Of a stretch of DNA of 8,568 nt, positions 6,320 through 8,568 are shown one piece after another. The position numbers and the translations under genes are program-made. The stretch comes from CAZGKX01 sp964525945. GTDB lineage: Bacteria; Pseudomonadota; Gammaproteobacteria; Legionellales; Legionellaceae. Numbering within the stretch: position 1 is the stretch's first letter; each line of letters begins with the position of its first letter. The stretch lies in NCBI GenBank assembly GCA_964525945.1, contig CAZGKX010000082.1, positions 1 through 8,568 on the forward strand, read 5' to 3'. The notes under the pieces were generated by a model. It was given only the letters and a program-made list of their open reading frames with translations. It did not search any database and was not told the DNA's origin.

Positions 6320-7780
6320 TCATTTTGTTACGGCGCCCGCCAATTTTTCATTGCTGTGCATCAACCGCTGAATAACATAATTCAAAATAAAACAAAGGCC
6401 TGTGACCACCGCTAGGATGATCAGCAATTTTATAAAGCCGTTGGCATAAATCAATTTAATGGATGCAAGGGACATATCGCTTGATGGTAGCGCGGTTAAT
6501 GTGGCCAATTTACCTGAGAAAAAACCACCAACACCTAAAGAAACAAAAAAGATGCCCATCATGGTGCTCACTTTTTTACGGCTGGCCAAAATGGTGACTG
6601 CCGATAAGCCAACGGGCGACAACAAAAGTTCCGCCAATGAAATCAGGAGGTATGCAGGCAGCAAATACAAGGGGGACAATAAGGCCGAAGATTTATAAAA
6701 AATACCCGTGGATGTGATAATGGAGTAGGCTCCAAACATACAGAGGATAGCCAGCAAAAATTTTTTTCCAGCGCGCATGCCTTGTTGAATATTGGTTAAT
6801 TGCTTTTTATGGCGAGAAAGTGCTATGCCCAGGGCTATCATGCCTAGACTTTGGATGCCCACATAGAGAGGAGGAGGGAAGTGTATACCAAACAATGTTG
6901 GTTGTACGACTCGTACAATAAACAAGGTTAAGGACAAGAACATTTGAAAATAAAATGCCCAAAAAATCACAGAAATAATACAGAGCAAGCCAATGACCAT
7001 GGTTTGACGGGCCTGCTCAGGTGTTTCTGATTGGATGCAATAGACTAAATAGCCAAACGAAAAAAGAACCACAGCAATAAAGACAGCGTTGGCCAATGAC
7101 GTATAATTCAAAATGCAAAATGAGCTTATCCACAGCAAGATTATCAAACAAATAGCAACCAAAATTTTATTTAAATTCAACGTGTATGGATTGTAATCGC
7201 GTATCTGATAAACATGTATGCCATACGCAAAGGTTAAAAACGCAATAACCATGCCTATGGATGCGCTAAAAAAAGCGATGGACCAACCAAATACTGCATT
7301 GAGGTAACTTGGCAGTGTCGTTCCTAAAATAATTCCGCTGGTGATCCCCATATAAAAAATAGTAAACCCATTTTCACGGTTGACTGATCCTTCCGGGTAT
7401 TCATTGCCGAGTAAAGAAGAAACATTGGGTTTTAATAAGCCTGTACCAACAGCGATACCGGCCAAAGAAAACAGCAGACTTTGTTTGCTATTGACAAAAC
7501 TGAGCAACACATAACTGACCAACAATACGATTGCGCCCGATAATATGGCTCTTTTTTGACCCAGCAAATGATCGGCTATCCAACCCCCAACGAGGGGCGA
7601 AAGATAGGTCAAGGCAGTAAATGAGCCGACTAAAGCGTAGACTTCTTTATCCTGCCATTTAAAATTTAACGCGAGATAAATAGCCAATAAAGTTTGCACA
7701 ACATAGAAGCCGTACCTTTCCCACATTTCTGTTAAGAAAAAAATACGTAGGGATTTCGGGTGATTGTGTTGCGTGTTCAT
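6320..7780 (-). CDS. POT/PTR2-family proton-coupled oligopeptide transporter
   Basis: Members of this major-facilitator family import di- and tripeptides across the inner membrane using the proton gradient. Numbering from the ATG at 7786, the proton-coupling motif ExxER is E20-M-W-E23-R24 on the first helix. The cytoplasmic loop reads GGWIADHLLGQKRA (67-80), GTGLLKPNVSSLLG follows at 114-127, and FTIFYMGITSG (141-151) matches the PTR2 signature. A dozen or more hydrophobic segments fill the rest, and the length of about 486 is normal. The start at 7780 is chosen because GAGGT (7788-7792) lies seven bases before it but only one base before the ATG at 7786. The gene appears monocistronic, with its own promoter candidate, and is divergent from rnhA. 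Substrates cannot be told from sequence; E. coli DtpA/DtpB are relatives. Confidence 0.93.
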   Translation of the reverse strand: MNTQHNHPKSLRIFFLTEMWERYGFYVVQTLLAIYLALNFKWQDKEVYALVGSFTALTYLSPLVGGWIADHLLGQKRAILSGAIVLLVSYVLLSFVNSKQSLLFSLAGIAVGTGLLKPNVSSLLGNEYPEGSVNRENGFTIFYMGITSGIILGTTLPSYLNAVFGWSIAFFSASIGMVIAFLTFAYGIHVYQIRDYNPYTLNLNKILVAICLIILLWISSFCILNYTSLANAVFIAVVLFSFGYLVYCIQSETPEQARQTMVIGLLCIISVIFWAFYFQMFLSLTLFIVRVVQPTLFGIHFPPPLYVGIQSLGMIALGIALSRHKKQLTNIQQGMRAGKKFLLAILCMFGAYSIITSTGIFYKSSALLSPLYLLPAYLLISLAELLLSPVGLSAVTILASRKKVSTMMGIFFVSLGVGGFFSGKLATLTALPSSDMSLASIKLIYANGFIKLLIILAVVTGLCFILNYVIQRLMHSNEKLAGAVTK

Positions 7781-7808
7781 ACGCATTACCTCATCAATTA
7801 ATGAACAT

Positions 7809-7837
7809 ACTGTATCAGGTTGCTCGGTAATCTACAA
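7809..7837 (-). promoter_or_regulatory. Candidate promoter of the peptide transporter gene
   Basis: On the minus strand, TTGTAG (7832-7837) and TACAGT (7809-7814) are 17 bases apart. The -10 is preceded by TGA, giving an extended -10 form. Transcription would begin near 7802, about 20 bases before the ATG at 7780, leaving room for the GAGGT ribosome site at 7788-7792. The site lies in the 122-base divergent gap shared with rnhA. Confidence 0.5.
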
Positions 7838-7902
7838 TTTCATTTCTCCTTGTCCGTGGAACTCGTGTATCCTATGCCAATGTTTGATTTTACTTTGATA
7901 CA

Positions 7903-8337
7903 ATGACTGTAGAAATTTACACCGATGGTGCTTGCAAAGGCAATCCAGGCCCTGGCGGGTGGGGCGTCTTATTGCGATGCAATGGCCAGGAAAAAAGGCT
8001 AAAAGGGGCTGAACGTTTAACCACCAATAATCGCATGGAATTAATGGCTGCTATCCAAGCGTTGGAGGCGTTGAGCCGCTCTTGTGAAATTGACTTGTAC
8101 ACCGACTCACAATATGTGCGGCAAGGCATGATGGAATGGATCAGTGGTTGGAAAAAAAAGGGGTGGCGTAATTCCAAAAAAGAGCCCGTAAAGAATGTGG
8201 ATCTCTGGCAACGGCTTGACGCATTATCGCAAAACCATCAAATAAAATGGCATTGGGTCAAAGGTCATTCGGGTCATCCAGAAAATGATTTGGTGGATGC
8301 CTTAGCCAACGAAGCAATTACCGAGTTAACCGAGTAA
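7903..8337 (+). CDS. rnhA: Ribonuclease HI
   Basis: RNase HI cuts the RNA strand of RNA-DNA hybrids, removing R-loops and primer remnants in the cytoplasm. The 144-residue protein is a complete bacterial type 1 enzyme. Catalytic residues sit two positions before their E. coli equivalents: D8 (YTDGACKGNPGPGGWG), E46 (TNNRMEL), D68 (YTDSQYV) and D132 (NDLVDALA), with H122 in VKGHSGHPEN. The basic handle WKKKGWRNSKKEPVKN (83-98) is present. No Shine-Dalgarno site precedes the ATG; the leader is T-rich, and no upstream in-frame start was found. The gene is followed after two bases by dnaQ, so the two are probably co-transcribed. No convincing promoter was found in the gap. Confidence 0.97.
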   Translation: MTVEIYTDGACKGNPGPGGWGVLLRCNGQEKRLKGAERLTTNNRMELMAAIQALEALSRSCEIDLYTDSQYVRQGMMEWISGWKKKGWRNSKKEPVKNVDLWQRLDALSQNHQIKWHWVKGHSGHPENDLVDALANEAITELTE

Positions 8338-8339
8338 TT

Positions 8340-8568
8340 ATGAGACAAATTGTACTGGATACAGAAACAACAGGTATTGGTGCTGAAGCGGGCCACCGAA
8401 TTATCGAAATTGGTTGCGTTGAAGTGATTGAACGTAAATTGACGGGCAATCACTTCCATGTTTATTTAAACCCTGAACGTGACATCGACGAAGGTGCTTT
8501 TCGCGTCCACGGTATCAGCCGTGAATTTTTGCAGGACAAACCTACGTTCAAAGAAATTGCCAATCAAT
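8340..8568 (+). CDS. dnaQ: DNA polymerase III epsilon subunit (3'-5' proofreading exonuclease), 5' part only
   Basis: The frame starts two bases after the rnhA stop and runs 76 codons to the window edge, so the 3' part is missing. The N-terminus MRQIVLDTETTG carries the Exo I motif of DEDD exonucleases, with metal ligands D7 and E9. HRIIEIGCVEV (19-29) and the AFRVHGIS segment (about 53-60) are typical of DnaQ. Epsilon binds the alpha and theta subunits of the polymerase III core and removes misincorporated nucleotides. The rnhA-dnaQ order on one strand is common in gammaproteobacteria outside the enterics, where the pair is divergent. The Exo II and Exo III motifs lie beyond the window, so an intact catalytic site cannot be confirmed. 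Confidence 0.95.
   Translation, partial: MRQIVLDTETTGIGAEAGHRIIEIGCVEVIERKLTGNHFHVYLNPERDIDEGAFRVHGISREFLQDKPTFKEIANQ

Noticed and set aside
8274..8459. Minus-strand open frame across the rnhA/dnaQ junction
   Set aside because: Both plus-strand genes here have clear catalytic motifs; this frame is a shadow.

Overview
The window looks like an AT-rich gammaproteobacterial chromosome. The order rsfS-rlmH-mrdA-rodA is the usual gammaproteobacterial cell-elongation and ribosome-maturation block. The co-oriented rnhA-dnaQ pair, low GC, weak Shine-Dalgarno sites, a peptide transporter and a large unrecognised helical protein suggest a Legionellales/Coxiellaceae-like, possibly host-associated, bacterium. 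That lineage is an inference from gene order and protein character; no database was searched.

Layout, left to right. Positions 1-587 (minus) hold a Nudix hydrolase of the NUDT9/TRPM2 ADP-ribose pyrophosphatase type. Its frame breaks at an A5 run (59-63 on the plus strand), and a continuation that fits the family is open in another frame to the window edge. Positions 663-4474 (minus) hold rodA, mrdA (PBP2), rlmH and rsfS, transcribed in the order rsfS-rlmH-mrdA-rodA. There are two 4-base ATGA stop/start overlaps, and a good sigma-70-like promoter sits just before rsfS. Positions 4558-6177 (minus) hold a 539-residue, mostly helical protein that I do not recognise; it lies about where nadD often sits in relatives. 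Positions 6320-7780 (minus) encode a proton-coupled oligopeptide (POT) transporter. Positions 7903-8568 (plus) encode RNase HI and the start of the DNA polymerase III epsilon subunit; the right edge of the window cuts dnaQ.

How the genes work together. RodA (SEDS glycosyltransferase) and PBP2 (transpeptidase) form the elongasome synthase. RsfS and RlmH act on the large ribosomal subunit. RNase HI and DnaQ act in replication and repair. The POT transporter would import di- and tripeptides. The two parts worth a second look are the interrupted NUDT9-like gene and the unknown 539-residue protein. I saw no tRNA, rRNA, CRISPR array, insertion sequence or prophage gene. No gene-free stretch exceeds 300 bases.
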